NCBI RefSeq assembly: GCF_927798175.1
Contig: NZ_CAKMMP010000022.1
Coordinates: 1-64,000, forward strand
DNA length: 64,000 nucleotides
Origin: Paenibacillus sp. JJ-223
Lineage (GTDB): Bacteria > Bacillota > Bacilli > Paenibacillales > Paenibacillaceae
Reading direction: 5' to 3'
A program made the translations under genes and the position numbers. Below the pieces are notes generated by a model. The model had not been told where the DNA came from. It saw nothing but the letters and a program-made list of their open reading frames with translations, and ran no database searches. Shown here in pieces: positions 51,884 through 61,063 of this stretch. Numbering within the stretch: the stretch's first letter is position 1; each line of letters begins with the position of its first letter.

Positions 51884-53151
51884 CTCTGACCTCCCACTGC
51901 TCCAATCTGCTGCATGGCTTGCTTCAGCTCTTCCGGGGAATTTCCGATCGGCTGACCATCCGGCAGCGTCCGTTCCCTGGCTTCCGGGCGACCATGAAGC
52001 AAACAGAACGCTCCTTCGTCCATCCGTGCTTCTGTCAGCAGAGAACCGGTGAAATCCGTTTTCGTTACATCCGCGCCGCGGAAATCTGCTCCCGTCAGAT
52101 TACACACGCCGAAGACGGCTCCCCGCAGATCGGCTCCGCGAAAATCAGCTCCTCCAAGATTAGCCAGCATGAAATCCGCTTCCCGCAAATCGCATTCGGC
52201 AAACGAAATCTCATCGAATCCCGGCCCGTTCCATTGTTCTGCATCAGGCAACCCTCGCTGTGCGTTCACTCCATAAAATGTGGCTCCAACCAGCCGGCTT
52301 CCTCGAAACCGTGTCCCATACATGTCGCTTCGATCCCACCGAGTATCCGTAAGTTCGCACCCTTCCCACGATGTGCCCGTCAAGTTACAAGCCTGGAATC
52401 GTCCGCCGCCGAACAACAGACTGCGAAAAGCCGAAAACCGCAGATCCATCCCGTCCATATTCATGCCGGATAGATCCATTCGTTCCAATGTGCCGTATCC
52501 GTAAGCCTCATCGTTGCCTTCCGACAGCCATTTGCGAATGGCTGCCTCGTCCTGATCGGCATAATCTCTCCGGTACACCGATTCGCTCACATCCAGGTAC
52601 TCGCCCACCCTTACCTCGAATGCATCGCATTTGTCCAATTGGTCGAATGCCTCGCAAGCCAACGCGTCTGGCAACGCATGACGAATGAGCGAGGTAACAT
52701 AGGCATGGCCATGCGCAGACTCCTGAATCAGCAACCGCTCAACATCAGGACGGTGAATCGCTCCCCGAAACGGCGATCCGGGCCGTTCCAATTCCTCTTC
52801 CCAACAGCTCTTCATGACGTTCAGGTAACCAAAGGCCCACGCGGCATCATAACTGCTCTCCACCGAACGTGGATCAAACAGCCATGTTTCGTCCGAAGCT
52901 TCGGCCAGATACAGAAACCGGCCTTCAAGCATGGAGGTCCGGAGCATAGAGTAAGTAACGTGACCAATCGGCCCGTGCTCTCCAATCTGCTGCTCATGCA
53001 GAACCCGCTCGCAGAACTGGCCAAAATGATGGACGAATTCTTGCTTCAATCGTTCGCGTTGTTCGACATACAATCGCTCCCAATGGAGTAACACCCGACT
53101 ACGCACCGGAACTACAACCTCTTCCTTGAACCTTTCAAGTGCCATATTCAT
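51880..53151 (-). CDS. Pentapeptide-repeat protein of spike module B
   Basis: 423 residues. Helical N-terminal domain (about 1-200; FVHHFGQFCERVLHEQQIGE, GHVTYSMLRTSMLEGRFLYL, RVGEYLDVSESVYRRDYADQ). Repeats follow from about 215: RMDLSGMNMDGMDLRFSAF, CNLTGTSWEGCELTDTRW, CDLREADFMLANLGGADFRG, ADLRGAVFGVCNLTGADF. The repeat domain is interrupted by a loop (RGLPDAEQWNGPGFDEIS) that is also present in 24857. It is probably a cytoplasmic adaptor for assembling toxin-loaded spikes. Confidence 0.75.
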   Translation of the reverse strand: MNMALERFKEEVVVPVRSRVLLHWERLYVEQRERLKQEFVHHFGQFCERVLHEQQIGEHGPIGHVTYSMLRTSMLEGRFLYLAEASDETWLFDPRSVESSYDAAWAFGYLNVMKSCWEEELERPGSPFRGAIHRPDVERLLIQESAHGHAYVTSLIRHALPDALACEAFDQLDKCDAFEVRVGEYLDVSESVYRRDYADQDEAAIRKWLSEGNDEAYGYGTLERMDLSGMNMDGMDLRFSAFRSLLFGGGRFQACNLTGTSWEGCELTDTRWDRSDMYGTRFRGSRLVGATFYGVNAQRGLPDAEQWNGPGFDEISFAECDLREADFMLANLGGADFRGADLRGAVFGVCNLTGADFRGADVTKTDFTGSLLTEARMDEGAFCLLHGRPEARERTLPDGQPIGNSPEELKQAMQQIGAVGGQR

Positions 53152-53294
53152 GCATAACCCACCACCTAGATAGCATTAATATGTTGTTATATGAATATCA
53201 GACATAACTTACATTCATCTGACCGAATGGGGGAATCCGCCCGGCAAAAGCCATGTTGTCCAAATTGCTTCCGCCCCGATCCCGATCCGATCAC

Positions 53295-54719
53295 CTAATT
53301 GGTTTTCAATTCTGTCCCGACCAATGCGGTCGTTCCGTCAAGCTTGATGTTGCTTTCCTTGCAAGTCAGGCTGATCTCCTCTTTTGCGGACAGTACGATG
53401 CTTTTCTCGGCATTCATCATGATGTCTTCCTTGGCGGTGATTTTGACCTGCTGGCTGCTTATGATCTCGATTCCTCCGCCTTCGCTGAGCCGGATGAAGA
53501 TCTCGCCATCCTTGCCTGTCACAATGACCTCTTCCGGAGTCATCTTGAGCTCCTTGCCTGCCGCGGTACGGAAATACTTGTGGTCCGGGTTGCTGACCTT
53601 ATTGTTCTCTCCGTCATCGCTGTTCTGGCGGACAGAACTTGTAGCCACGCCTTCTTCTTCCCGGTTGCTTGGAAAATAAATTCGAACACTGTCGCCCTTC
53701 TCGGGCATAACGTACCAACCGCTGTTGCCTTCCGCCGTGTACACGGATTGATAGGGGAAATCATGAGCACCAGATGCGCTCTGCTCTTTGTCAATGTTCA
53801 GATGAACCTGCACCTTGTCTTTGTTGATGGCGATCACGCTTCCTTGTAAAGAGACGCCTATGATTTTGTCATTGTGAAAGGTATTTTGGCGCAAGCCGCG
53901 ATGTGTACTAAGCGTATAGCGATGTTTCAACAGGCCGTTCCTCATCTCGGTCATGGCTTCATAGACGTAGAGCAGGCTGCCCTTGAATTCGATGGCATTA
54001 CCGAGATCCAGCACCCGGTTCGTCTCGACCTCGTAGTACACGTAATCGTCTTCGCCGACTTCTACTTTCGTGTTCTGGGAAGTATAACGATATTTGTCCA
54101 TCCGTTTGCGCACCCGGTAATTGAAATCCTCAAGCTTGCCTTTGGATGACGTATCGAAGACGCCGAAATAGAACTTGGGCGTATCGAATACCGATGCTGG
54201 CATAAGGCCCGTGCGCAAGCGGGAAGCAATCCGCTTCAGAAATTGCCAGTCCGTCTCTTCGTATTGCAACGTGAACTTGCCGATGGCCGCACCATCTGTC
54301 GCAGCATCCATGATATCGATATTGGGGTAATCGGACGCAATGGCGTCCAACAATTGGGGGTAAGTCATGCTGTGGTTTTGGAATGAACGGCTTTTGCGAC
54401 GGACATCCAGATCATGCGTATGAGAGATGCCTTCCACTTCCAGGGTGTAGACCCCGCCGTTCGCGGTTACGCTAACGCTGAGAATCAAACCGCTGAATAA
54501 CACGGAAGTGCCTCGTTCCTCATCCACTTGACTAATCTCCACCAGCGTGTCCGAGCCGCTTAATCGGACATATGAATCCTTCTTCTCTTCGTCAACAATT
54601 CCCGTAAACTTCATGCGGGCATGCTCGTTCATCTGTTTCGTGATGGATAGTTCCTGAAGACTGACCAACTCAAACGGGCTGACTCTCACATTCTGGTAAG
54701 ACAATGCTTCTATGCTCAA
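53295..54719 (-). CDS. Short VgrG/Pvc8-family spike protein B
   Basis: 474 residues, no toxin: hub (VRVSPFELVSLQELSITKQM, YEETDWQFLKRIASRLRTGL), OB-fold (about 300-380; GSVIAINKDKVQVHLNIDKE, GWYVMPEKGDSVRIYFPSNR), beta-helix (about 405-470; VKITAKEDIMMNAEKSIVL, EEISLTCKESNIKLDGTTAL). TTG start at 54719 overlaps the previous stop (TTGA), with AAGGGAG nine bases upstream, so translation is coupled. Paralogue of 26008. From 53152 to 53294 there is only a spacer. Confidence 0.85.
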   Translation of the reverse strand: MSIEALSYQNVRVSPFELVSLQELSITKQMNEHARMKFTGIVDEEKKDSYVRLSGSDTLVEISQVDEERGTSVLFSGLILSVSVTANGGVYTLEVEGISHTHDLDVRRKSRSFQNHSMTYPQLLDAIASDYPNIDIMDAATDGAAIGKFTLQYEETDWQFLKRIASRLRTGLMPASVFDTPKFYFGVFDTSSKGKLEDFNYRVRKRMDKYRYTSQNTKVEVGEDDYVYYEVETNRVLDLGNAIEFKGSLLYVYEAMTEMRNGLLKHRYTLSTHRGLRQNTFHNDKIIGVSLQGSVIAINKDKVQVHLNIDKEQSASGAHDFPYQSVYTAEGNSGWYVMPEKGDSVRIYFPSNREEEGVATSSVRQNSDDGENNKVSNPDHKYFRTAAGKELKMTPEEVIVTGKDGEIFIRLSEGGGIEIISSQQVKITAKEDIMMNAEKSIVLSAKEEISLTCKESNIKLDGTTALVGTELKTN

Positions 54720-55354
54720 TTCAAAGCACTCCCTTCATGCTCATGTTCGACTTGAAAACGGATAGAGTTCATGATCGCAGAAGCAATCGGTTGCCAGTCC
54801 TCCATCTCCCGATCGGTGCAATTGAACGTGCACATCAGTGCCCTGTCCTCCAGTGAAGTGAACAGCATGAAGTGATAGAGATTGGCATTGACGACTGGGG
54901 TAAGGAACTCGCAAATGGCCACATCCCTGCCATCGATCTTACGATCATGATCCCCATACCATTTGGTCAATTTCTGAGTTTGGCGCAAAATTTGAATCAT
55001 GCTCTGCTTAAAAAGCGGCAAGTCTTCCTGCGGCAATCGGTTGGTCGTGTGGTTCACTGCCACATTAATGGTGCCGTCCGCATTCGTATAGACCCATTTC
55101 GGCCGATTCTGGGATGGATATTTCAATTCCAGCATTTGGGGAGACATCGGTTTGAACGTACGCGGCAACATCAGGTTGATTTTCCCGTCCAGACATTCGG
55201 TTTCCTCAAAAGAGTATGGTTCGTCTCCGATCTGCACAAATTCAGCATGAAGGTCCGGTTCGGGTTCATCCGGGATATGACCATAACCATCATCGGTTGG
55301 CGATGTAGACATGCCGTTCATCATCGCCATAATCTTTTCGTCCCAATGCTTCAT
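54716..55354 (-). CDS. DcrB/Eag-like chaperone candidate B
   Basis: About 212 residues from the Met at 55354, nine bases after AGAAAGG. GKINLMLPRTFKPMSPQMLE, YPSQNRPKWVYTNADGTINV, NRLPQEDLPLFKQSMIQILR, HFMLFTSLEDRALMCTFNCT, WQPIASAIMNSIRFQV. Strand/helix order resembles DcrB/PsbP folds such as the Eag chaperones that protect transmembrane parts of type VI effectors. The first 60 residues are acidic and variable. It pairs with the short spike in both operons. Confidence 0.5.
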   Translation of the reverse strand: MKHWDEKIMAMMNGMSTSPTDDGYGHIPDEPEPDLHAEFVQIGDEPYSFEETECLDGKINLMLPRTFKPMSPQMLELKYPSQNRPKWVYTNADGTINVAVNHTTNRLPQEDLPLFKQSMIQILRQTQKLTKWYGDHDRKIDGRDVAICEFLTPVVNANLYHFMLFTSLEDRALMCTFNCTDREMEDWQPIASAIMNSIRFQVEHEHEGSALN

Positions 55355-55434
55355 CACGCTCATCCTTTCTACTTGGAGTACAACATGTCATTCCGTGAAT
55401 TAACCGTTTGAGCCGCAGCTTTCTCTCGCTCCTC

Positions 55435-56205
55435 TTAATCCACGATCATTCGCTGCGGACCGCTACCCAGGTAGCCCGGGCGTCCGCCACGGCCTCCCGC
55501 TCCGGCCAAGATCCGGTCCAGGTAGCGATGAATCTGGGCATTGCCGTAGTCCCTAACTTCCTGTCCGAGCCTGCTCGCAATGTAATGCTGGATCACCCGC
55601 CGATTCACGATCCCCTCGTTCAGGCACATCATGGCAAACGTCAGGTCCAGCGGATCGGTCGTGCCGGTACGCATCAGCCGGTCCGCATAATCCCTCATCA
55701 TGAGCGGGGACAACGTGCTGGCCCCTTCCGCCGCATAAGGTACATGGATGACGTGCAAGGTGTTGAACTCGGTCGCCAGATCCGCGAACGTCTGGTAATC
55801 CTGCCTGAGCCTTGCACCTTCTTTAAGCTTGAAGCGACCCAGCTCCAGTTCGCCAGCACTGCATTCCTCTTCATCCAGCACAAGCTCCATCGAACCTGTT
55901 GTGATATCCTGAATCGTGGTTTCTTCGAGCAGCCGAACCTTCAGAAGCGTCATACGGCCTGTCGCCACGTAAGACATGTCTATTTGTTCGGTCAGCATAT
56001 ACAGTTTGCCGTGGTACAGCACGATGCCGGGGGATATGGACAGCTTGTCTGCCTTTACTTTAACCTCCGCCCCGGCAATAATGCCGTTCGCATAGTTGCG
56101 GTAGCGGAGTTCCAGATAGTCGCGCGGATAATCCCGAAGCTGCTCCAGCATGGCGGTTTTGAGAATGCGGCCCTTCTGGAAATGCGGATACGCATGCGTG
56201 AACAT
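55435..56205 (-). CDS. Putative baseplate/tail-like structural protein
   Basis: 256 residues: FTHAYPHFQKGRILKTAMLE, YANGIIAGAEVKVKADKLSI, SPGIVLYHGKLYMLTEQIDM, VLDEEECSAGELELGRFKLK, DYGNAQIHRYLDRILAGAGG, and a Gly-rich end. The pG-I-I-A-G...L-x-I-x-P-G-I-V-x-Y-x-G-K segment looks like phage baseplate or tail proteins with a jelly-like strand array. TTG ATG at the start; the ATG (56205) after GGGAGGGAGAAG is chosen. A deletion relic lies at 28113-28403. Confidence 0.5.
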   Translation of the reverse strand: MFTHAYPHFQKGRILKTAMLEQLRDYPRDYLELRYRNYANGIIAGAEVKVKADKLSISPGIVLYHGKLYMLTEQIDMSYVATGRMTLLKVRLLEETTIQDITTGSMELVLDEEECSAGELELGRFKLKEGARLRQDYQTFADLATEFNTLHVIHVPYAAEGASTLSPLMMRDYADRLMRTGTTDPLDLTFAMMCLNEGIVNRRVIQHYIASRLGQEVRDYGNAQIHRYLDRILAGAGGRGGRPGYLGSGPQRMIVD

Positions 56206-56306
56206 CAACTTCTCCCTCCCTTCGAACCGGAGCCAGCGCCTGACGACGCACTCCGGGCAATCTTCACGGGCACTTCATCTTGTGCCATTCCCTTGGTCCG
56301 GTTTCT

Positions 56307-58958
56307 CTACTTCATCCCGTCAAAGAAGTCCAATTCCGACAGATCCGGCTCGAACGGAAACAGCTTCTGCGGACCAAGATAGAGCCGTTCGTTCTTTCGA
56401 GCAACCGGCAGGACGTAGAAGCCCCAATGGCGATCATCCGGGAAAACGAAAAACTTCGTCTCGCCGTTCACGATCGAGTCGGTATCATCCTGCGGAATTT
56501 TGCCTTGGTATTGATCGCGAATGTCCTCATACAGCACTTCCTTGTACATGTTCGGACGGTTGCCATATACCAGCTTGTGTCTGAGAAATCCGTCGCTGCC
56601 GCTGACGTACAGCTCGACTTCGGTCGTCTCGGACGGTCTGGAGATGCTGCCCGGAATGCCGTCGCTTCGATCCAGGCTGCTGATGAGCGCTTTTTCCCGC
56701 CCATTGTGGGTGTATGCGCTGATTTTGTATGGAATCACGGCGGCATCGTGGGTAATCTGCGCCCGTACCGTGCCGTTCTTCCGCGAGCTTAAATACCTAA
56801 TTGCCCCTCTAAGGCAAGCGAGCTTCAGATCCGGCACCCGGCCTTCCGCCGGTTTCTGGCGAAATTCAATGCTTTTGCCTGGTACGAACTCTTTCAGCGC
56901 TTCCCGGAAAACGTCAATCCGGCACGACTGACCTGTCAGCTTGATGATCGAATATTGGCTCATCCGGCCCTGCCTGTAAAATTCATCGAGGAACTTGCGC
57001 ACGACATCGTAGATGTCTGCTTTGATCAGCTGCGTAATTTCCTTGATGTTGAACACCACATCGGGGAATTCGTACTCATCCTTCAGCACGCCGTCCCGTT
57101 GGACCGACAGGAACCAGCGCTCCATGGTCGTAATTTGCAAGTCGTTATCGCCGTCATCCTCCAGTTCCGAATGGAACCGATTACGCAGAATGCCCGTTTT
57201 GCGAAAAAACTGCTGCTTCATTTCCTCGGCGATTTCCCATAGAAAATAAAAATTGCCCCTGACTCGCAAATACTCGTCGCGCGAAGCGTTCTCCCGCCGG
57301 GCAAAGGCGGTCGGAATAAGCCTTTCCGCTTCACGGTAACGTTCCTCCAGCTTGGCGTACACGGCCTGTACCCCTTCCTCGTCCACCTGACGGAACACGT
57401 CCGCGCCGGGCGCTTCGATCAGGCTGTCGATGTCGACCATGCGGCGCTTGCCCTCGTAATAATCGGCAAACGCGATTTTCATGAACTGCATGATGCGATA
57501 CGTCAGGTTATGTCCGCCGAAGTTGGTATCCCCGTTCTCATAGGTGGTGTGAATGTCGAGATGGTAGGCGATCTGCCCGTCCTCCACCGTAAAGGCACAT
57601 GACGACAAATCGGTCGTTCCCCCGCCGCAATCGATCACCAGCGCATGATACGTCTGCCCTTCCATGAAGGACCCTCGTTCCATGCCGTCCGCGAGCGTGT
57701 TGTACAGAACCGCCATTCCTTCATCCAGCGCATATTCCCGTTCGATGTCGTACTCCGGCAGCATCTCTTCGAACATTTGCAGAAACTGCGCCTTCATCTT
57801 CACCGGACTGGACAAATGCACGTGCCGGAACCGGCACTTGAACTGATGCTCCGCCGTACGGATCACATAGTTCATATACGCCCGCAACAGATCCATGCGC
57901 GTCACGATGGCGGCATTGCCGTGCGGGTCCACGATCTCTTCCTTTTTGTTGTAATCGTTCACCCAACGCTTCATGTTGCGGAACAAACTCGCCCTGCTGC
58001 TGTATCCCCCGCGCCTCATGCTCCGCAGTGCCTCGTAACCGAATTCGTAACGAATGTTCGCAGGATCGGAACAATCGGCCACGCCGACAGCGGTAGGCAA
58101 AACCTCGATCCATTCCGTCTGCCTGTAGGTCGGATCGGGAAAAGCCACGTAGTTGATTTCGTCCAGACGAACCCGGCCATTCAGCAGATCCTGGCTGCTC
58201 GGTGCCTGAATGTAGCCGGTATGCAAATAGGCGCCTGCCGTCGTGTTGGAGGTGCCAAAATCAACCGCAAGCACGGCTTCCGTCGGCTCAAGCTCCCGGA
58301 TTTCGAGATCGGCCAGCGGAATTTGGGTGTATTGAATATGTACCGGAGGCAGCGGCCTGTCGGAATAATAGCTCTGATAGAGGTATTCCGAATCCCTTTT
58401 CCGGAAAAACAGCAAGCTGTACTGCCTGTTGCCCGTCCGTCTCCAAGTCGAACCGGGAGCTGCGGTCAGATAGAACGTGCCATGAGCCCCTTCGTCCTTT
58501 ACCAGATTGAAGATGCCGCATAACTCCATCGTTTCGTTCACCAACAGCACATTGGACTCGACCAATCCTCCCGGCGCCGTGACGATGTAGCGGTCCAGCT
58601 TGTCCACCTTCAGCCCTTCATAAAGAATCAGCCTCGCTGGAACGCTTACGCCCCCATCACTAGTCATCGGCGTGGACATATTACGAGAAATGGCCTTCTG
58701 CAGCCGCTCGAACCCGCCCTCGCGCTGTTCCCGAATCCACAGCACATCGTCTGCGCCCAGAAATTTCAGAATGATGCGGATCAGCTCTTCGCGCTCCGTT
58801 CGGGCCCCGATCCCTTCGACCAATCTTTCTTTGTAGCAAATATTGCGCAGCTGAAAAGTGGTCATGTCCATCAGCTCTTCACGCGTATAACGCATCGTTC
58901 CGCGGGCCCGCTCCCGTCCGGCAGCGTCTGGATACAGCCTGTATGAATATCCGTTCAT
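56307..58958 (-). CDS. Hsp70-like ATPase
   Basis: 883 residues from the ATG at 58958, preceded by AAGGAGGAACC; an earlier Met overlaps the upstream gene. A 225-residue N-terminal domain precedes an actin/Hsp70 ATPase fold: AVDFGTSNTTAG (phosphate 1, about 231), LVIDCGGGTTDLSS (phosphate 2, about 441), KLTGQSCRIDVFREAL (adenosine, about 655). Ser/Thr replaces usual residues only mildly, so ATP binding is likely. No peptide-binding domain follows; a beta-rich tail does (LYVSGSDGFLRHKLVYG). It may remodel or chaperone spike or baseplate complexes. Confidence 0.75.
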   Translation of the reverse strand: MNGYSYRLYPDAAGRERARGTMRYTREELMDMTTFQLRNICYKERLVEGIGARTEREELIRIILKFLGADDVLWIREQREGGFERLQKAISRNMSTPMTSDGGVSVPARLILYEGLKVDKLDRYIVTAPGGLVESNVLLVNETMELCGIFNLVKDEGAHGTFYLTAAPGSTWRRTGNRQYSLLFFRKRDSEYLYQSYYSDRPLPPVHIQYTQIPLADLEIRELEPTEAVLAVDFGTSNTTAGAYLHTGYIQAPSSQDLLNGRVRLDEINYVAFPDPTYRQTEWIEVLPTAVGVADCSDPANIRYEFGYEALRSMRRGGYSSRASLFRNMKRWVNDYNKKEEIVDPHGNAAIVTRMDLLRAYMNYVIRTAEHQFKCRFRHVHLSSPVKMKAQFLQMFEEMLPEYDIEREYALDEGMAVLYNTLADGMERGSFMEGQTYHALVIDCGGGTTDLSSCAFTVEDGQIAYHLDIHTTYENGDTNFGGHNLTYRIMQFMKIAFADYYEGKRRMVDIDSLIEAPGADVFRQVDEEGVQAVYAKLEERYREAERLIPTAFARRENASRDEYLRVRGNFYFLWEIAEEMKQQFFRKTGILRNRFHSELEDDGDNDLQITTMERWFLSVQRDGVLKDEYEFPDVVFNIKEITQLIKADIYDVVRKFLDEFYRQGRMSQYSIIKLTGQSCRIDVFREALKEFVPGKSIEFRQKPAEGRVPDLKLACLRGAIRYLSSRKNGTVRAQITHDAAVIPYKISAYTHNGREKALISSLDRSDGIPGSISRPSETTEVELYVSGSDGFLRHKLVYGNRPNMYKEVLYEDIRDQYQGKIPQDDTDSIVNGETKFFVFPDDRHWGFYVLPVARKNERLYLGPQKLFPFEPDLSELDFFDGMK

Positions 58959-59035
58959 GGTTCCTCCTTCTTGCAGGCGGCTGAAGCCAACCGCTAATCG
59001 TCCTTTGTACTCTATGGATGGGCGTTGCTTGGCGA

Positions 59036-59725
59036 TCAATACAGCGCGATTCCATCCTGAACCAGCGTATAGTCCGCATCCAGAATGCCAAAGTGATGCT
59101 CCCAATAGATCTCCGTATCGAACCTGACCGGCAAAAGCAGTTCCAGAATCAGTTCCAGCTTCTCGCGCGCCTCGGTTCGTTCTTCCTGTCCGATATACAG
59201 GAGCAGTTCATCCTTTTCTTCGCAATTGGCATACAGCGTCGAGCGCGGAAACATCCGTACGAGCGTATCCCGAAGCAGGTGAACGGCCTCTCCGGTGTCG
59301 TACAACCGAAGCAAGTTGCAGGCAATGACTTCCTGCTGCTCCCGATCGAACAGTTCGAGTCTGCGGCGTATGCGTTCACCGTAAATTCCCGAGCGCATGT
59401 CCCTCAGAATGAAACGAATGTGATATTCACGTTTGTTCATTCCCTGCATGAGATCCATGTCTGCAAGGAAATGCATGACCAGATCGAACAAGGTTTCGCG
59501 CAGCTCCACGTACTCCTCGTTGTTGATATCGAAAAGATCCCTGAAAATATCGTAAAACCGGTAATACGGGTTCACTTCGACGATCTGTCCGACATCAGCA
59601 GCATTCAAGTCGACCTGGCTGAGTTCCATGTAAGGAGAGTACACTTTTGCCGGAATGAACGTAAGTTCCCGCAAGTCTGTCCCATTTTGCTTCGCTCGAA
59701 TGATCAGATCCCAAATGTAGTTCAT
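59036..59725 (-). CDS. Conserved operon protein, unknown function
   Basis: 229 residues: YIWDLIIRAKQNGTDLRELT, NPYYRFYDIFRDLFDINNEE, LRETLFDLVMHFLADMDLMQ, EYHIRFILRDMRSGIYGERI, LFDREQQEVIACNLLRLYDT, EHHFGILDADYTLVQDGIAL. It is helical and acidic, with no membrane part. It starts 6 bases after the gene at 59732 and is probably a cytoplasmic structural or assembly factor. I do not recognise it. Confidence 0.6.
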   Translation of the reverse strand: MNYIWDLIIRAKQNGTDLRELTFIPAKVYSPYMELSQVDLNAADVGQIVEVNPYYRFYDIFRDLFDINNEEYVELRETLFDLVMHFLADMDLMQGMNKREYHIRFILRDMRSGIYGERIRRRLELFDREQQEVIACNLLRLYDTGEAVHLLRDTLVRMFPRSTLYANCEEKDELLLYIGQEERTEAREKLELILELLLPVRFDTEIYWEHHFGILDADYTLVQDGIALY

Positions 59726-59731
59726 GGCTCG

Positions 59732-61024
59732 TCACACCCATTTCCCTTCGCATCGATATTCCGGGAAGGACAGCTGGACCTCCGATACCAGGAAGCTGAG
59801 CAGATCGTCCAAATAAACGTCCTGATCCTGCGGGGCAGCCCGTTTGGCGAACTTCATGATCATCCGGCGTTTGTCCGCCTCGACGCGAACGTGGTCACTC
59901 ATGAACGAGTTCAGCGGATACGTAACGCCCGTCGGGGTTCCCGGAGGAGCAATCTGCACGTCTTCCAGCTCCAAGCCTTCTGCAGCCTGAAACGCATGGA
60001 TCATTCGCGCAATTTCCCCCTTGGAACGGACAGATCGACCTTCCTGCCGGGCGTACTTGCCTGCAAATCCTTCCCGCTTTGCATTGGAGAACATGGGGTA
60101 ATCCATTTTGCCAATGCGGGTAGCTACGGGAACGGTCACTTTCATGACCGTCCAGGAATCCGATTTCTCCAGCGGAGAGACGATCGTGATGTCCTCCTCC
60201 GACCGTTTGATGTATCGAATGTGCGCTTCTTCGCCATCGACCAGGTATCCATGCTCGGTGCCCGTCTTGCGAAGCGGCAGCACATGCTCATAATTGACAC
60301 GATCCGCTGCGGGAACGGGAAACCCGCCGGTCTTCATGTCCAGCTTCTGAATGTTCCACAGCGGAACGAGGTTGGTTCGTTTATATCGTTCGAATTCTTC
60401 CAGATGCACCGTCAGTTCCTTGACCTGTTGTCCCGTATCCCACATCTCTCCATCTTCGGATGCAACGAGCACGCAGTCGACGAATTTGTAAGCATAAGGC
60501 GCATTCACCGTCTTCCAGGCAAGGCTGTTTTTACGAAAAATCCGATACAGTTCCTCGATTTTGCTTACATATAACGTGCTTGGTTTCAACTTTACCTTGA
60601 TCCCGTAACGGCCCTCGGCCGTAACGATCTCCCCGGTGAAAGTGCGCTGGCTGTTCAACAACTTCCCTAACTCATACTGGCTGCAATCCATGTAGAAGGT
60701 GAACAGCTTGAGTTCTTCCTTTTTCGCCAGAGCTGCGGCTGCCTCGCTCAAGTACACGGTCTGCGGCTCCGCATCCTCCGGCAGCATCGGATACAGGTAT
60801 TCATGTATCGGGTCCAGATCTTCCCGGGAGCTCAGAGTGACAAAGACGTCATGGCGCTCCTCCTGATTCTCCACCTCGTCGAACACGCGCTGCTCAATCT
60901 GCCGGTTCAACTCTTCCTGGTATTCGACCAGGTTCAGGAACACGCCGGTCATCAGGTTTTTCAAAACGCGGCGCTGCTCCAAGTCTTCCATCTTGTTCAG
61001 CCGGTCACGGATAATGTCCTTCAT
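59732..61024 (-). CDS. Conserved operon protein, unknown function
   Basis: 430 residues: helical N-terminus (RLNKMEDLEQRRVLKNLMTG, LVEYQEELNRQIEQRVFDEV), then mixed alpha/beta (DVFVTLSSREDLDPIHEYLY, FTFYMDCSQYELGKLLNSQR, VKLKPSTLYVSKIEELYRIF, GKMDYPMFSNAKREGFAGKY). No signal peptide or membrane helix. The layout, N-terminal helices then a large beta-rich body, would suit a baseplate-type protein (TssK/TssF-like role), but I see no firm match. ATG follows GGGAGGGGAGAGACAGG. Confidence 0.6.
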   Translation of the reverse strand: MKDIIRDRLNKMEDLEQRRVLKNLMTGVFLNLVEYQEELNRQIEQRVFDEVENQEERHDVFVTLSSREDLDPIHEYLYPMLPEDAEPQTVYLSEAAAALAKKEELKLFTFYMDCSQYELGKLLNSQRTFTGEIVTAEGRYGIKVKLKPSTLYVSKIEELYRIFRKNSLAWKTVNAPYAYKFVDCVLVASEDGEMWDTGQQVKELTVHLEEFERYKRTNLVPLWNIQKLDMKTGGFPVPAADRVNYEHVLPLRKTGTEHGYLVDGEEAHIRYIKRSEEDITIVSPLEKSDSWTVMKVTVPVATRIGKMDYPMFSNAKREGFAGKYARQEGRSVRSKGEIARMIHAFQAAEGLELEDVQIAPPGTPTGVTYPLNSFMSDHVRVEADKRRMIMKFAKRAAPQDQDVYLDDLLSFLVSEVQLSFPEYRCEGKWV

Positions 61025-61063
61025 CCTGTCTCTCCCCTCCCGGGTTAATGATCGTATTGATTA

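Noticed and set aside
48036..56205. A prophage tail module
   Set aside because: VgrG and PAAR-like genes occur with toxins, immunities, PP2C and Hsp70, but no capsid, terminase, portal, lysis or integrase gene is seen.
56307..59105. The upstream start of the Hsp70-like gene
   Set aside because: The earlier codons overlap the end of the gene at 59036, and AAGGAGG precedes the Met at 58958.
59018..60574. Long plus-strand frame of 518 codons
   Set aside because: It lies opposite two well-supported minus-strand operon genes, has no ribosome site, and has His/Arg-rich shadow composition.
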